64,000 bases of DNA from Phycisphaerae bacterium (GTDB lineage: Bacteria > Planctomycetota > Phycisphaerae > Phycisphaerales > UBA1924). Location of the stretch: positions 1 to 64,000 of the forward strand of contig JAUIHS010000005.1 of assembly GCA_030432255.1 (NCBI GenBank), in the 5' to 3' direction. The position numbers were made by a program, and so were the translations under genes. How positions within the stretch are numbered: position 1 is the first letter of the stretch; each line of letters opens with the position of its first letter. Below the pieces are notes generated by a model, which had not been told where the DNA came from, ran no database searches, and saw only the letters and a list, made by a program, of their open reading frames with translations. Of the stretch, positions 29,900 to 38,641 are shown piece by piece.

Positions 29900-30901
29900 A
29901 TGAAGCCGTATCCGTTGATCTTCGAGCCGATATTCAAAGAGAAGGTGTGGGGTGGCCGCGGCCTCGAACACCTGGGCAAGAAGCTGCCGGCGGGAGTGAA
30001 CATCGGTGAGTCGTGGGAGATCGCGGACCTGCGGTCGACGAGTCCGGACGGCGCCGGCGGCGCTGCTGCTCATTCGGTGGTTGCGAACGGCGAGATGCGC
30101 GGCATCCCGATCAACCAGGCGATCACGGCGATGGGCACCAACCTGATGGGCGATGTCAGTCTCACAGGTGAGGGTGGCTTCCCCTTGCTGGTGAAGTTCC
30201 TGGATGCACGCGAGAACCTGTCGGTGCAGGTGCATCCGAGCGAGGCGTACGCGGCGGCAAATCCGGGTTCGTTCCTGAAGACGGAGTCGTGGTACGTACT
30301 GCATGCGGAACCGGGCGCGGTGATCTACAAGGGGATCAAGTCCGGTGTCACGCCCGACGCATTTCGTCAGCACATCGAGGCGGACACGGTCGTCGACGAT
30401 CTGATTGCGATCCCGGTTTCGCAGGGTGATCTGCATCACCTGCCGAGCGGAACGTGTCACGCACTGGGTGCCGGAGTCGTGGTCGCCGAGGTGCAGATTC
30501 CGAGTGACACGACCTTCCGCGTGTATGACTGGGGACGCGAGGGGCGCGCGCTGCACATTGATGAGGCGCTGCAATGCATTGATTTCGGGCCCGCCGCTCA
30601 GGAAGCACCGATCCGATCAGACGGGTCTCACCGATGCGAACTGGTGCAGACCCCCCACTACACGCTCTCCGAACTGCGCGCGACTGCGGGCGAGGAGGGC
30701 GAGATCACACGTGCCGGCAAGGCACCGCGCGTCTGGATGGTGCTGGAGGGTGGTGGGCGATTCGAATGTGCCGACGGCAGCTACAAGGATGTTCCGTTCC
30801 ACGAGGGACAGACGATCCTGCTCCCCGCGGCCCTCGGCCGCACGATGTGCTACGCATCGCGCGACATGGTCGTGCTGGAGGTTCGCATCCCGACCGCATA
30901 G
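29900..30901 (+). CDS. manA: Mannose-6-phosphate isomerase, class I
   Basis: A zinc-dependent cupin of 333 residues that interconverts mannose-6-phosphate and fructose-6-phosphate. The short form resembles Bacillus-type ManA. FKEKVWGGRGLEHLGKKLP opens the first cupin; the metal ligands are suggested by VQVHPSEAYAAANPG and by HHLPSGTCHALGAGVVVAEV, with the Glu and His residues in place. It makes precursors for surface glycans or sugars. The ATG follows GGGAG by about 10 bases and lies 38 bases after the UvrC-like gene. Confidence 0.94.
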   Translation: MKPYPLIFEPIFKEKVWGGRGLEHLGKKLPAGVNIGESWEIADLRSTSPDGAGGAAAHSVVANGEMRGIPINQAITAMGTNLMGDVSLTGEGGFPLLVKFLDARENLSVQVHPSEAYAAANPGSFLKTESWYVLHAEPGAVIYKGIKSGVTPDAFRQHIEADTVVDDLIAIPVSQGDLHHLPSGTCHALGAGVVVAEVQIPSDTTFRVYDWGREGRALHIDEALQCIDFGPAAQEAPIRSDGSHRCELVQTPHYTLSELRATAGEEGEITRAGKAPRVWMVLEGGGRFECADGSYKDVPFHEGQTILLPAALGRTMCYASRDMVVLEVRIPTA

Positions 30902-31038
30902 CGGCGCCGCGGCGACCTCCATCTGCAAGCCGCGGCGGAAGACTTTTGACTGATTCCGGTTCCCGAATCGCGCCGCAGAACGCCACAAGTGAACACGTGT
31001 GCTCCCGAGGCGCGCTATGATGCTGCAAGGAGCCATGG

Positions 31039-32334
31039 ATGCCGGAGTCCACAACTGGCGAGCGTGATGGCAGGCCGCACGTAGTCATCGTCGGAGGCGG
31101 CTTTGGAGGCTTGCGCACAGCGCGTTGCCTGCGGCGTGCTCCGGTGCGCATCACGTTGGTTGATCGCAACAACTACCACCTGTTCCAACCGCTCCTGTAC
31201 CAAGTCGCGACCGCTGCTCTGAGCGTCGGTGATATCGCTTTCCCGATCCGTGCTGCGCTCCGGGCGCAACGGAATGTGCGCGTGCTGCTCGGTGACGTTC
31301 GCGGCATCAACCTCGATGACCGAAGGATCATGCTCGAATCCGGGGAACTTGCCTACGACCACCTGGTCGTCGCAACGGGCGTCACACATTCCTACTTCGG
31401 TCAGGACGCATGGGCCGAGCATGCGCCGGGGCTCAAGACGATTGAGGATGCCTTTGAGATTCGTCGGCGCGTCCTGCTGGCGTACGAGGCCGCGGAGCGC
31501 GAGTCGGATCCCGAGGCGCGGCGGGAGTGGTTGACGTTCGTGGTCGTGGGCGCGGGTCCCACGGGTGTCGAACTGGCCGGAGCCCTCTCCGAGATCGGCC
31601 GCCGCACCGTGGCGAAGGATTTCCGCACGATCGATCCGACATCGATCCGCGTGGTGCTTCTGGAAGGGGCGGATCGTGTGCTGGGGACGTACCACGAGCA
31701 GTTGTCTGCGCGGGCGCAGCGCCTGCTGGAGTCGGCGGGCGTTGAAGTGCGCACGGGGACGCTCGCAAGCGCGATCGACGACTCAGGTGTCGAGGTCGAC
31801 GGCGAGCGGATCGAGGCCCGGACGGTGCTGTGGGCGGCGGGCGTGGAAGCGTCGCCGCTGGCGAAGGCGCTGGAAGCGCCCCTTGATGGTGCGGGACGCG
31901 TCCGCGTCGAGTCGGACCTGTCCGTGCCGGGTCACCCCGAGGTCTTCGTGATCGGCGACCTCGCCTCGGTGCGGTCGGATGGCAAGGACGTCCCGGGGGT
32001 GGCGCCGGCGGCAATCCAGATGGGTACGTACGCCGCGCGTCGAATCGTCGATCAGATCGAGGGCCGAACGACAACCCCGTTCAGGTATCGCGACAAGGGC
32101 GCCATGGCGACGATCGGTCGTTCCGCGGCGATCGTGGAAGTCGGTCGTGTCCGGCTGGCGGGATTAATCGCCTGGCTGGTGTGGGGCGTGATCCACCTGT
32201 TCTTCCTGATCGGTGTGCGCAACCGGCTTGCGGTCTTCTTTGGCTGGACGTGGTCGTACATCACCTTCCAGCGCGGCGCGCGGCTGATCACCGGGAAGGT
32301 CGAGGGACTACCGGAAGTCACAGACGCGAACTGA
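31039..32334 (+). CDS. ndh: Type II NADH dehydrogenase (NDH-2)
   Basis: A membrane-associated flavoprotein of 431 residues that passes electrons from NADH to quinone without pumping protons. The FAD-binding dinucleotide motif VIVGGGFGGL is near residue 14, followed by YHLFQPLLYQVATAALS, typical of the family. The NAD-binding motif VVVGAGPTGVELAGAL is near residue 170. FVIGDLASV closes the FAD site. The C-terminal GLIAWLVWGVIHLFFLIG, then WSYITFQRGARLI, form the amphipathic membrane anchor. It stands alone after ManA with 137 bases between. Confidence 0.94.
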   Translation: MPESTTGERDGRPHVVIVGGGFGGLRTARCLRRAPVRITLVDRNNYHLFQPLLYQVATAALSVGDIAFPIRAALRAQRNVRVLLGDVRGINLDDRRIMLESGELAYDHLVVATGVTHSYFGQDAWAEHAPGLKTIEDAFEIRRRVLLAYEAAERESDPEARREWLTFVVVGAGPTGVELAGALSEIGRRTVAKDFRTIDPTSIRVVLLEGADRVLGTYHEQLSARAQRLLESAGVEVRTGTLASAIDDSGVEVDGERIEARTVLWAAGVEASPLAKALEAPLDGAGRVRVESDLSVPGHPEVFVIGDLASVRSDGKDVPGVAPAAIQMGTYAARRIVDQIEGRTTTPFRYRDKGAMATIGRSAAIVEVGRVRLAGLIAWLVWGVIHLFFLIGVRNRLAVFFGWTWSYITFQRGARLITGKVEGLPEVTDAN

Positions 32335-32377
32335 ACGCGCAGACCTCACCCCCCAACGCCACAGCAATGCCGATGTC

Positions 32378-33577
32378 CTACGCCCGATACGCGGCGGCGA
32401 CCTTGGCGAGAGCTTCGCCGACGCGGCCGACTTCCGCATCCGTGAGGTTCTGGTGCACGGGCACGCAGAAGAGCTGCTTGCTGAGGCGGTCGCTGACGGG
32501 CGGGTGTTCCATGCCGGGACCGTCGAAGACGGGCTGGCGGGTGACGGCGCGGGGGTAGTGGACGGCGGTCGCGATCCCCTCGGCCTTCATCGCATCGAGG
32601 AAGAGCTGATGGATATCCGTGTCGCCGTCGGGGGTCACGAAAGCATCGTGATCGAGGCGGACGGCGTAGAGGTGGTAGGCGGACTCCGCACCGGGGGTCA
32701 CCTTGGGGGCGTGCAGGCCGGCGATGTCAGCGATCGCGGCGTCGAGCCTGGCGGCGTTGGCCTGGCGCGCCTTCGTGGCATCGGCGAGCCGGCCGAACTG
32801 GCTGAGGCCGATGGCGCCTTCGACGTCTGACATGCGGTAGTTGAAGCCGATGGACTCGTGGACGTACTTGGCGCCTTCGCCGTGTGAGCGGAGGGCCTTG
32901 ACCTTGTCACGGAGCTTCTCGTCATTGACGGTGACCATGCCGCCCTCGCCGGTCGTCATGTTCTTGGTGGGGTAGAAGCTGTAGGTGACGGCGTCGCCAT
33001 AGGCTCCGATACCCTTGCCGTTGTACGTGGCGAGGTGGGCCTGGGCGGCGTCGTAGACGATGCTCAGGCCGTGCTTATCCGCGAGTGCCTGGGTGGCGTT
33101 GATATCGACGGGGTTGCCGTAGAGGTGGGTCGCAGCGATGGCCTTCGTCTTCGGCGTGACGCGTCGGGCGGCGTCCTCAAGGTCGAGGTTGTAGGTTTCA
33201 GGGTCGACATCGCAGAAGACGGGGATGGCTCCGGCGGCGACGATCATGGATGCGGTGGCGATATAGGTCCATGCGGGGACGAGGACCTCGTCGCCGGGGC
33301 CGAAGAGGGGGCCGTAGGCGAGTTGGAGGGCGCAGGTGCCGTTGGCGCAGGCGAGGCCGAAGCGGGCATCGGAGGCGTCGGCGAAGGCTTCCTCGAAAGC
33401 GATGACGTTCTTGCCGGCGGCGAGCATGCCGGAGCGGAGGACTCCGAGAGCGGCGTCGATGTCTTCCTCAGAAAGTGAAACGGAGATGAGGCTGATGGTG
33501 TTGTCACTGACGGGGGCGCCGCCATGGATGGCGAGCGACTTGACCTCGGGGCGATCGGCGACGGTTGACCTGATCAT
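32378..33577 (-). CDS. DegT/DnrJ/EryC1/StrS family aminotransferase
   Basis: A PLP-dependent sugar aminotransferase of about 399 residues, of the kind that places amino groups on nucleotide-linked keto sugars for glycans or lipopolysaccharide. Family signatures are WTYIATASMIVAAGAIPVFCDVD, IVYDAAQAH with the PLP-binding Asp, and YPTKNMTTGEGGMV carrying the PLP lysine. The C-terminal YHLYAVRLD and PVHQNLTDAEV are also characteristic. I start it at the ATG at 33577 (MIRSTVADRP), dropping a longer GC-rich extension to 33619. No other sugar-nucleotide genes lie beside it. Its exact substrate cannot be told from the sequence. Confidence 0.92.
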   Translation of the reverse strand: MIRSTVADRPEVKSLAIHGGAPVSDNTISLISVSLSEEDIDAALGVLRSGMLAAGKNVIAFEEAFADASDARFGLACANGTCALQLAYGPLFGPGDEVLVPAWTYIATASMIVAAGAIPVFCDVDPETYNLDLEDAARRVTPKTKAIAATHLYGNPVDINATQALADKHGLSIVYDAAQAHLATYNGKGIGAYGDAVTYSFYPTKNMTTGEGGMVTVNDEKLRDKVKALRSHGEGAKYVHESIGFNYRMSDVEGAIGLSQFGRLADATKARQANAARLDAAIADIAGLHAPKVTPGAESAYHLYAVRLDHDAFVTPDGDTDIHQLFLDAMKAEGIATAVHYPRAVTRQPVFDGPGMEHPPVSDRLSKQLFCVPVHQNLTDAEVGRVGEALAKVAAAYRA

Positions 33578-33791
33578 CTGGCTTTGAACCTCGGCGTCAC
33601 GGACGCATGCCGGAGGCAATGCGATGCAGCGCTCTCAAGGGTTGTGGGACGTACGAAAGAAAAGGCCGCTCCTTCCGGGAGTGGCCAGCGACTCCCATAT
33701 GGTAGCTCCGCGCCCGGCGATCTGCACGTTTCGTCATGGGTTTCGATGTGGGGACGAAAGAGCGCGCAGCGGGCGGCCGATATGTGGATCC

Positions 33792-34094
33792 GTGCTGTCT
33801 GACGATCGACGCAACGCTCCAGAAAACGACGGTCCGGCGAGCGATTCGGACGCGTTGCGACCAGGTGACAACGAACAGGAACAGGAGTCCTCACGGAAGA
33901 TGGACCAGCTCTCCAATGACGAATCGGGCGCCCAAGGGGCGCAGGGCCTCACCAGCGCGTGGTCGGATCCCGACTGGACACTGCTCTCGGACGTCCCGGG
34001 CGCAGGCGGACCGTCGGCGGGCCTGCGGCGAACGCTGGATGAGGGTCATGTCCGGGGTGACCTGGGGAGCGAAGTGGCGCCGTGGTCGGAGTGA
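33792..34094 (+). CDS. Small acidic hypothetical protein
   Basis: A possible 100-residue acidic protein on a GTG start. The C-terminal half (LTSAWSDPDWTLLSDVPGAG, then RRTLDEGHVRGDLG) has a realistic composition, and the stop codon falls inside a 10-bp hairpin at 34088-34110. No family is recognised and no good ribosome site is seen, so this could also be non-coding. Divergent from the aminotransferase gene. Confidence 0.35.
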   Translation: MLSDDRRNAPENDGPASDSDALRPGDNEQEQESSRKMDQLSNDESGAQGAQGLTSAWSDPDWTLLSDVPGAGGPSAGLRRTLDEGHVRGDLGSEVAPWSE

Positions 34095-34110
34095 GGCTTC
34101 GCCTCGCTCC
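34088..34110 (+). terminator. Hairpin at the end of the small acidic frame
   Basis: GGAGTGAGGC and GCCTCGCTCC pair over 10 bp (one G-T) with a TTC loop. No T-run follows. Confidence 0.4.
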
Positions 34111-34118
34111 TCCCTCGG

Positions 34119-34275
34119 GACCAGGGATTCGGCATCAGGCATCCGGGGATGATGGCCTGCGGCCCGGATTCCTGACGAGCTCCCGCTCGGCCTGAGGAGC
34201 GGCAGCTCCGAGGAATGCATGCCGAAGGCTATCGACCCCTGATGCCTGATTCCTCACTCCTGATCCCTCTCTTTC
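34119..34275. repeat. Degenerate intergenic repeat cluster running into the cstA 3' end
   Basis: Short variant units recur: GGCATC, CAGGCATC, CCTGATGCCTGATTCC, TCACTCCTGATCCC and GAGCTCCCGCTC. The inverted forms CAGGCATC and GATGCCTG flank the segment. Some units recur at 37935-37995. The right-hand part lies inside the cstA frame. Confidence 0.55.
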
Positions 34276-36538
34276 CCATCCCCACTTCCACCAGCAGCCA
34301 GAGTTCGAGGGCCAGCGTGGCCGCCGCGACTGCGACCAGGAGCCAGCGGCGGTCGGTGAGCCAACTGGGGTTGTCGGCGTTGCCGATGAACGCCTGCCAG
34401 ATCATGGCGGCGGCGGGGATCAGCAGCATCAGGATCGTCGGGATCGTGATGAACCAGCGGGGGGAGCCGCGGCGGGCGAGCCACGCGCCGATGACGATGA
34501 ATGCGAATCCGGCGAGGAGTTGATTGGTCGCGCCGAAGAGGGGCCAGAGGATCAGTGCGCCGGCGCCCCCGCCGTTCCAGGTGTCTTTGAGCCACGCGGC
34601 CGCGCTGTCGATCACGCCGACGCTCGCGGCGTCGGCGAAGGGGTTCCAGGTCTGGGGAAGCATGGCGAGGAAGAAGGCGGTGACGACGGCGAAGAGCGTC
34701 GCGCCGTGGATGGTGGCGAGCCACTTGAAGGGGTTGAGCGGTGACGCAGCGGCCCAACTGGCGTCGCGGTCGTGGTGGTAGATCTCATGGGCGGGGTGTT
34801 CGCTGCCACATTCGGGGCAGGGTTGGATGGCCGCGGATGCGGGTTCGGTGTGTGCGGAAAGGTCGTAGTTGCAGGTGGGGCAGGCGCCCTTGCGTCGGCG
34901 TGGGAGGAAGGTGGAGGCGAGTTCCTGGATGACGTAGCGCTGGAGTCGGCAGGCGGTGTCCATGGTGGTCGCGGCGAATGAAGCGACCATGACGGCCATG
35001 AGCGCGGTGGCCCAGGCGATGGGGATACCGAGTGCCGCGATGAAATTGGCGGAGCCGTTGACGAAGGCGCCGACGGTGGAGGCGAGGCCTTTGGCGGAGG
35101 ACCAGGATTGGTATTGCTGACCGAAGGCCATCTGGCCGCGGAGTTGGAAGTGGACTTCTTGCCCGTTGACCTGCGCCCTCACTTGCCCCTCGTCAATCCG
35201 AACCCACCTGCTGAAGTGCTCTGCGGACTCAGGAACGCTCATGTGCGTCAGTTGCTCGATTCCGGCATTCTCAATGACCAAGTACCGATCCACCCGAGCC
35301 GGATGTATCGCTTGGGTACAGACGACACGCGGAGACTCCTCACCGAGTGGCTGAATCACGGCCTCTTTGAATACCGGCGAGCCGAACCCTGTTGGTGCAG
35401 GGAAGCCCGGGCGGTAACTGAGCCCCGCTTGGTTGCTCACCCCCAACCCGATCCCCGCGGCACACGCCGCGATGACGAGTGTGGCGAGGAATCCCTCGGT
35501 GAGCATGGAGCCATAGCCGATGCTGCGAGCGTGTGATTCCTGGTCGATCTGTTTGGAGGTGGTGCCGCTGCCGACGAGGCAGTGGAAGCCGGAGCAGGCG
35601 CCGCAGGCGATGGTGATGAAGAGGACCGGGATCAGGGGCGGTGCGCCTTCGGGATTCCAGTTGACGACGGGCGCAACGAGCGTCGCTTCGGGGCGGGTGG
35701 CGTCTCCGGCGGGGTCGCCGCCGCTGAGGGCCGCGATGACGATGCCGGCGAGGAGGATGGCGAGTCCGGTGAGGAGTTGGAGGGCGTTGATGTAATCGCG
35801 CGGCTGGAGCAGCACCCACACGGGGATGACGGAAGCGATCCAGGCGTAGATGAGGAGGAAGACAACCCACGTGGCGTTGGACTGGCCGGCGGCCCATTGG
35901 TTGAAGTCGTGGAGGAGGCCGACGTCCCCGAAGATGACGGTGGCGTACATCGCCGCGAGTGCGATGAGTGAGGGGAGGAAGATGTTGCGTCCCGCGCGGT
36001 GCGCGAAGAGGCCGATGCCGATGGCGAGGGGGATCTGGATGAGGACGGGGGTGACGGCCTGTGGGTACTGGCGGAGGACTGCGGCGATGACGAGTCCGAA
36101 GATGGCGAGAACGATCCAGAGTCCGACGATGAGGATGGCGAGGAAGATGAGTCGAGCGCGTGGGCCGAGGAGATCGCCGGCGATGTCACCGATGGAGCGA
36201 CCCTTGGCGCGCATTGAGACGACGAGGGCGCCGAAGTCGTGGACGGCGCCGACGAAGATCGCGCCGAAGACGACCCAGAGGATGGCGGGGAGCCAACCCC
36301 ACATCACCGCGATGGCGGGCCCGACGATCGGGCCGGTACCGGCGATGGAGGTGAAGTGGTGGCCGAAGACGATGGAGCGGCGGGTGGGGCAGTAATCGCA
36401 GTCGTCGCGCTCGGTGTGTGCGGGGGTGGTGTGGGTGTCGTCGAGGCGGAAGATGCGGCGGGAGAGCCAGCGGCCGTACGTCAGGTACGCGACCAGGAGC
36501 GCGAGGCCGGAGAGGCCGACGAGCAGGAGGACATCCAC
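34229..36538 (-). CDS. cstA: CstA-family peptide/pyruvate transporter with embedded zinc ribbon
   Basis: A polytopic membrane protein of 769 residues in the carbon starvation CstA family, which imports peptides or pyruvate. The family core FGHHFTSIAGTGPIVGPAIA is at residues 58-77, followed by GAVHDFGALVVSMRAKGRS and, midway, CGACSGFHCLVGSGTTSKQI. A soluble loop near 400-480 is followed by more membrane helices. Between two of these, residues 553-577 hold a Cys4 zinc-ribbon-like knuckle (CPTCNYDL, then CPECG, 17 residues between pairs), which is not a normal part of CstA. The last 12 residues (RGIRSEESGIRG) are encoded by an intergenic repeat. Sequence upstream of the start contains a 14-bp tandem repeat. 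Confidence 0.92.
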   Translation of the reverse strand: MDVLLLVGLSGLALLVAYLTYGRWLSRRIFRLDDTHTTPAHTERDDCDYCPTRRSIVFGHHFTSIAGTGPIVGPAIAVMWGWLPAILWVVFGAIFVGAVHDFGALVVSMRAKGRSIGDIAGDLLGPRARLIFLAILIVGLWIVLAIFGLVIAAVLRQYPQAVTPVLIQIPLAIGIGLFAHRAGRNIFLPSLIALAAMYATVIFGDVGLLHDFNQWAAGQSNATWVVFLLIYAWIASVIPVWVLLQPRDYINALQLLTGLAILLAGIVIAALSGGDPAGDATRPEATLVAPVVNWNPEGAPPLIPVLFITIACGACSGFHCLVGSGTTSKQIDQESHARSIGYGSMLTEGFLATLVIAACAAGIGLGVSNQAGLSYRPGFPAPTGFGSPVFKEAVIQPLGEESPRVVCTQAIHPARVDRYLVIENAGIEQLTHMSVPESAEHFSRWVRIDEGQVRAQVNGQEVHFQLRGQMAFGQQYQSWSSAKGLASTVGAFVNGSANFIAALGIPIAWATALMAVMVASFAATTMDTACRLQRYVIQELASTFLPRRRKGACPTCNYDLSAHTEPASAAIQPCPECGSEHPAHEIYHHDRDASWAAASPLNPFKWLATIHGATLFAVVTAFFLAMLPQTWNPFADAASVGVIDSAAAWLKDTWNGGGAGALILWPLFGATNQLLAGFAFIVIGAWLARRGSPRWFITIPTILMLLIPAAAMIWQAFIGNADNPSWLTDRRWLLVAVAAATLALELWLLVEVGMGKRGIRSEESGIRGR

Positions 36539-36554
36539 GGCTTAGATGATAATT

Positions 36555-36590
36555 GGGGAGCGGGGTGCGGGGAGCGGGGTGCGGGGAGCG
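36555..36590. repeat. 14-bp tandem repeat upstream of cstA
   Basis: GGGGAGCGGGGTGC occurs twice in a row and then breaks off after GGGGAGCG. It begins 17 bases upstream of the cstA start and is likely a slippage product. Confidence 0.75.
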
Positions 36591-36602
36591 AGGCGGGTGG
36601 GG

Positions 36603-36809
36603 TCAGGCCTTGACGTCCAGCGTTCCGCCGAGGCCGTTGGCCCGGGGGCGGTGCTGGGTGGCGCGTGCGACGTCACCGGCGCTCTTGATGAGCTGAACCG
36701 CGGCATCACCCTGCTCGCGGAAGACCCGGCGGGCGGTCTTCGCGACCGTATAAGCGATCTGGACCTCGGGGGAACCGACGAGTCCATTGGATGTGCTGAC
36801 GGCGCTCAT
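36603..36809 (-). CDS. YjfB-like putative motility protein
   Basis: A 68-residue protein beginning at an ATG at 36809. PEVQIAYTVAKTARRVFREQ followed by LIKSAGDVARATQ and ending LGGTLDVKA is the plan of the short YjfB/putative motility family, whose members end with a G-x-x-DVKA-like tail. The function of the family is not established. A weak GGAAG lies upstream. It stands between cstA and a secreted dockerin protein and belongs to neither. Confidence 0.5.
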   Translation of the reverse strand: MSAVSTSNGLVGSPEVQIAYTVAKTARRVFREQGDAAVQLIKSAGDVARATQHRPRANGLGGTLDVKA

Positions 36810-36974
36810 GCTTCCAGTATCGAATCGCGAGCCGTGATGTTCCGGGCTGAAGCCGGAGAAGGGCCGCGACGGGGGTCTGTTTGTGAGGTTTGGGGTGGTC
36901 CTGCGGATTTCAGTTGATCGGACGGGGACGGGACGCGAGACTGGATTCTCCACCAAATGAGGGGAGATAGTGAT

Positions 36975-37925
36975 ATGCGACTGAGTATTGTGTGCACGAG
37001 TGTGCTTGTGGTGTCGACCGGCGTGGTTTCCGGAGCGACTGAGGCGTATCAGGACCTGATCGAGGCCGCCGGGCCGATCCTGTGGTACAGCTTTGATGAG
37101 GCGGCGGGGAACGCCGCGAACAGGGGATCGCTTGGTGCATCGCATGATGCGACGTACACGGCGGCGGTCACGCGGAGTGTGGACGCGGTCGGTGATGACG
37201 ATGCCGCGGCGTTTCCGAGTTCAGCGGCGTACATGGAGTCGTTGAGTGCTTCGCCGTTGACGGGCAACCCGACGTTCAGTTGCGAGGCGCTGGTCAGTCT
37301 GTCGGCGGGTCCGGCGAACCTGTGGGGCCCGTTCCTGCACTGGGGAAGCGGGCTGACGGGTCGGGAGGTGTACTTCAGTGTGCACGGCAGTCTGAACAAC
37401 CGCATTTATGCGGGCTTCTACAACGCGGGGGTGCGTCTGACGCAGGACATCGACGCGGGTCGCTGGCAGCATGTCGTCTGGGTGCGTGAAGGCGGGAACG
37501 ACAGCGACGCCGGGTCGACGGTGTACATCAATGGCGTTGAGTGTCCGGTGCAGTTGGCTCCGCAGTTGAGTCCGGGATTCGTCGAGGCGGCGGACATCGA
37601 TGTGGCATCGACGGTCTTCCGCATCAACCGGGCGGCTGACAGCCTGGGCAATCGCTACTTCAATGGTGCGCTGGATGAACTGGCGCTGTATGACCGGGCG
37701 TTGACGCCGGCGGAGATTGCCGAGCGTGCGGCGGCGGCGGTGCCACCATGTCCGGGCGATGCGACGGGTGACCGGACGGTGAATTTCGATGATCTGAATG
37801 TGCTTCTGGAGCAGTGGGGTCAAGCGGTCTTCAAGCCGGGCTGGGGCGCGGACTTCAACAACGACGGGATGGTGAACTTCGAAGACCTGAACATTCTGCT
37901 CGAGGAGTGGAACGTGTCGTGTTGA
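36975..37925 (+). CDS. Secreted LamG-like lectin-domain protein with dockerin-like tail
   Basis: A 316-residue exported protein. The ATG at 36975 begins a signal peptide (LSIVCTSVLVVSTGVVSGA). The body is a LamG/concanavalin-like beta-sandwich: ILWYSFDEAAG at the start, WQHVVWVREGG in the middle, and YFNGALDELALYDRALTPAE at the end, the standard LamG closing motif. Two dockerin-like EF-hand repeats follow (DATGDRTVNFDDLNVLLEQW and DFNNDGMVNFEDLNILLEEW), with calcium-binding Asp residues in place. It has the same tail as the subtilase at 1046. Carbohydrate or surface binding is likely; the ligand is not known. Confidence 0.88.
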   Translation: MRLSIVCTSVLVVSTGVVSGATEAYQDLIEAAGPILWYSFDEAAGNAANRGSLGASHDATYTAAVTRSVDAVGDDDAAAFPSSAAYMESLSASPLTGNPTFSCEALVSLSAGPANLWGPFLHWGSGLTGREVYFSVHGSLNNRIYAGFYNAGVRLTQDIDAGRWQHVVWVREGGNDSDAGSTVYINGVECPVQLAPQLSPGFVEAADIDVASTVFRINRAADSLGNRYFNGALDELALYDRALTPAEIAERAAAAVPPCPGDATGDRTVNFDDLNVLLEQWGQAVFKPGWGADFNNDGMVNFEDLNILLEEWNVSC

Positions 37926-37934
37926 ATAGTGGGC

Positions 37935-37995
37935 ACCCGGCAATCGGCATCGGGCACCAGGGATTGAGCGCCTGCGAGCTTCCCGCTCAGTGCGT
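37935..37995. repeat. Second copy of the degenerate intergenic repeat
   Basis: Carries CGGCATC, ACCAGGGATT and GAGCTTCCCGCTC, units also present at 34119-34200 in a different order. It lies between the LamG gene and the tRNA-Gln terminator. Confidence 0.45.
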
Positions 37996-38009
37996 CTCCT
38001 CGGCCGATC

Positions 38010-38056
38010 CTCAAAACCGAAAGACCGCCGGATTCCCCTGGGGGGGACCGGCGGTC
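38010..38056 (-). terminator. Terminator after tRNA-Gln
   Basis: A perfect 9-bp GACCGCCGG/CCGGCGGTC stem on the minus strand is followed by TTTCGGTTTTGAGG. It begins 10 bases after the tRNA. Confidence 0.8.
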
Positions 38057-38065
38057 GTTGTTGAA

Positions 38066-38136
38066 CAGGGGATATAGGATTTGAACCTATACTAACTGAA
38101 CCAGAATCAGTCGTGCTACCGTTACACTAATCCCCT
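38066..38136 (-). tRNA. tRNA-Gln (anticodon CTG)
   Basis: The minus strand folds fully: acceptor AGGGGAT/ATCCCCT, D stem GTGT/GCAC, anticodon stem ACTGA/TCAGT with loop TTCTGGT (anticodon CTG, codon CAG), T stem ATAGG/CCTAT with loop TTCAAAT, discriminator G. The genomic sequence continues TTCAA, so CCA is not encoded. Confidence 0.93.
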
Positions 38137-38221
38137 TCGATTTCGGCCCGACATCGTAGCGTTTGCCGCGTTGAATTGCCAAGCCCTCGGCGCGGGAAAA
38201 GTGTGCTCGGGTTCCGATCGG

Positions 38222-38455
38222 TTATCCGATCTGGGGCTGCGCGGTGCCGAAACTGGTGGGTCCGTCACCGGGGCGCGACATGGGTCGTGCCCGCCCGGGT
38301 CGAGAGGGATCAAAGGGTTCGGCGGGCTGCCCGGCGTGGTCATCGTCACCATCAGAAGCCAGTCGACGCTCCCGCGCGTCGTCGATGGACCGATCAAGCT
38401 TCTTGAGGATATCGCGGACCTGATTGAACATTTCGTTGCTTTGCTGGGGTGTCAT
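38222..38455 (-). CDS. Small charged hypothetical protein
   Basis: A 77-residue protein. The ATG at 38455 follows GGAGGAGGT by 7 bases, a strong ribosome site that decides against the in-frame GTG at 38464. The first 35 residues are helical (MFNQVRDILKKLDRSIDDAR) and the rest is disordered, rich in Asp, Pro, Arg and Gly. No family is recognised. It is divergent from the sugar transporter operon. Confidence 0.6.
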   Translation of the reverse strand: MTPQQSNEMFNQVRDILKKLDRSIDDARERRLASDGDDDHAGQPAEPFDPSRPGRARPMSRPGDGPTSFGTAQPQIG

Positions 38456-38562
38456 GTGTTTCACCTCCTCCGCGGTCTGCTATCGGGCGGCAGTTCGGTG
38501 GGATGGAGTGATAGTCTGGGCGGTCGTTGCCCACCTGCGACAGGCTGTGCGGTCTGTGCGGA

Positions 38563-38591
38563 TTGGCGTGACAATAACCCGTCGGTACACT
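38563..38591 (+). promoter_or_regulatory. Candidate promoter of the ABC transporter operon
   Basis: TTGGCG and TACACT are separated by 17 bases, 51 bases before the binding-protein start. The match to TTGACA/TATAAT is moderate. Confidence 0.4.
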
Positions 38592-38641
38592 GGGCCGATC
38601 CCTGGTGAGAAGTCCGGATACGCCGCGAAACGGAGGACACC

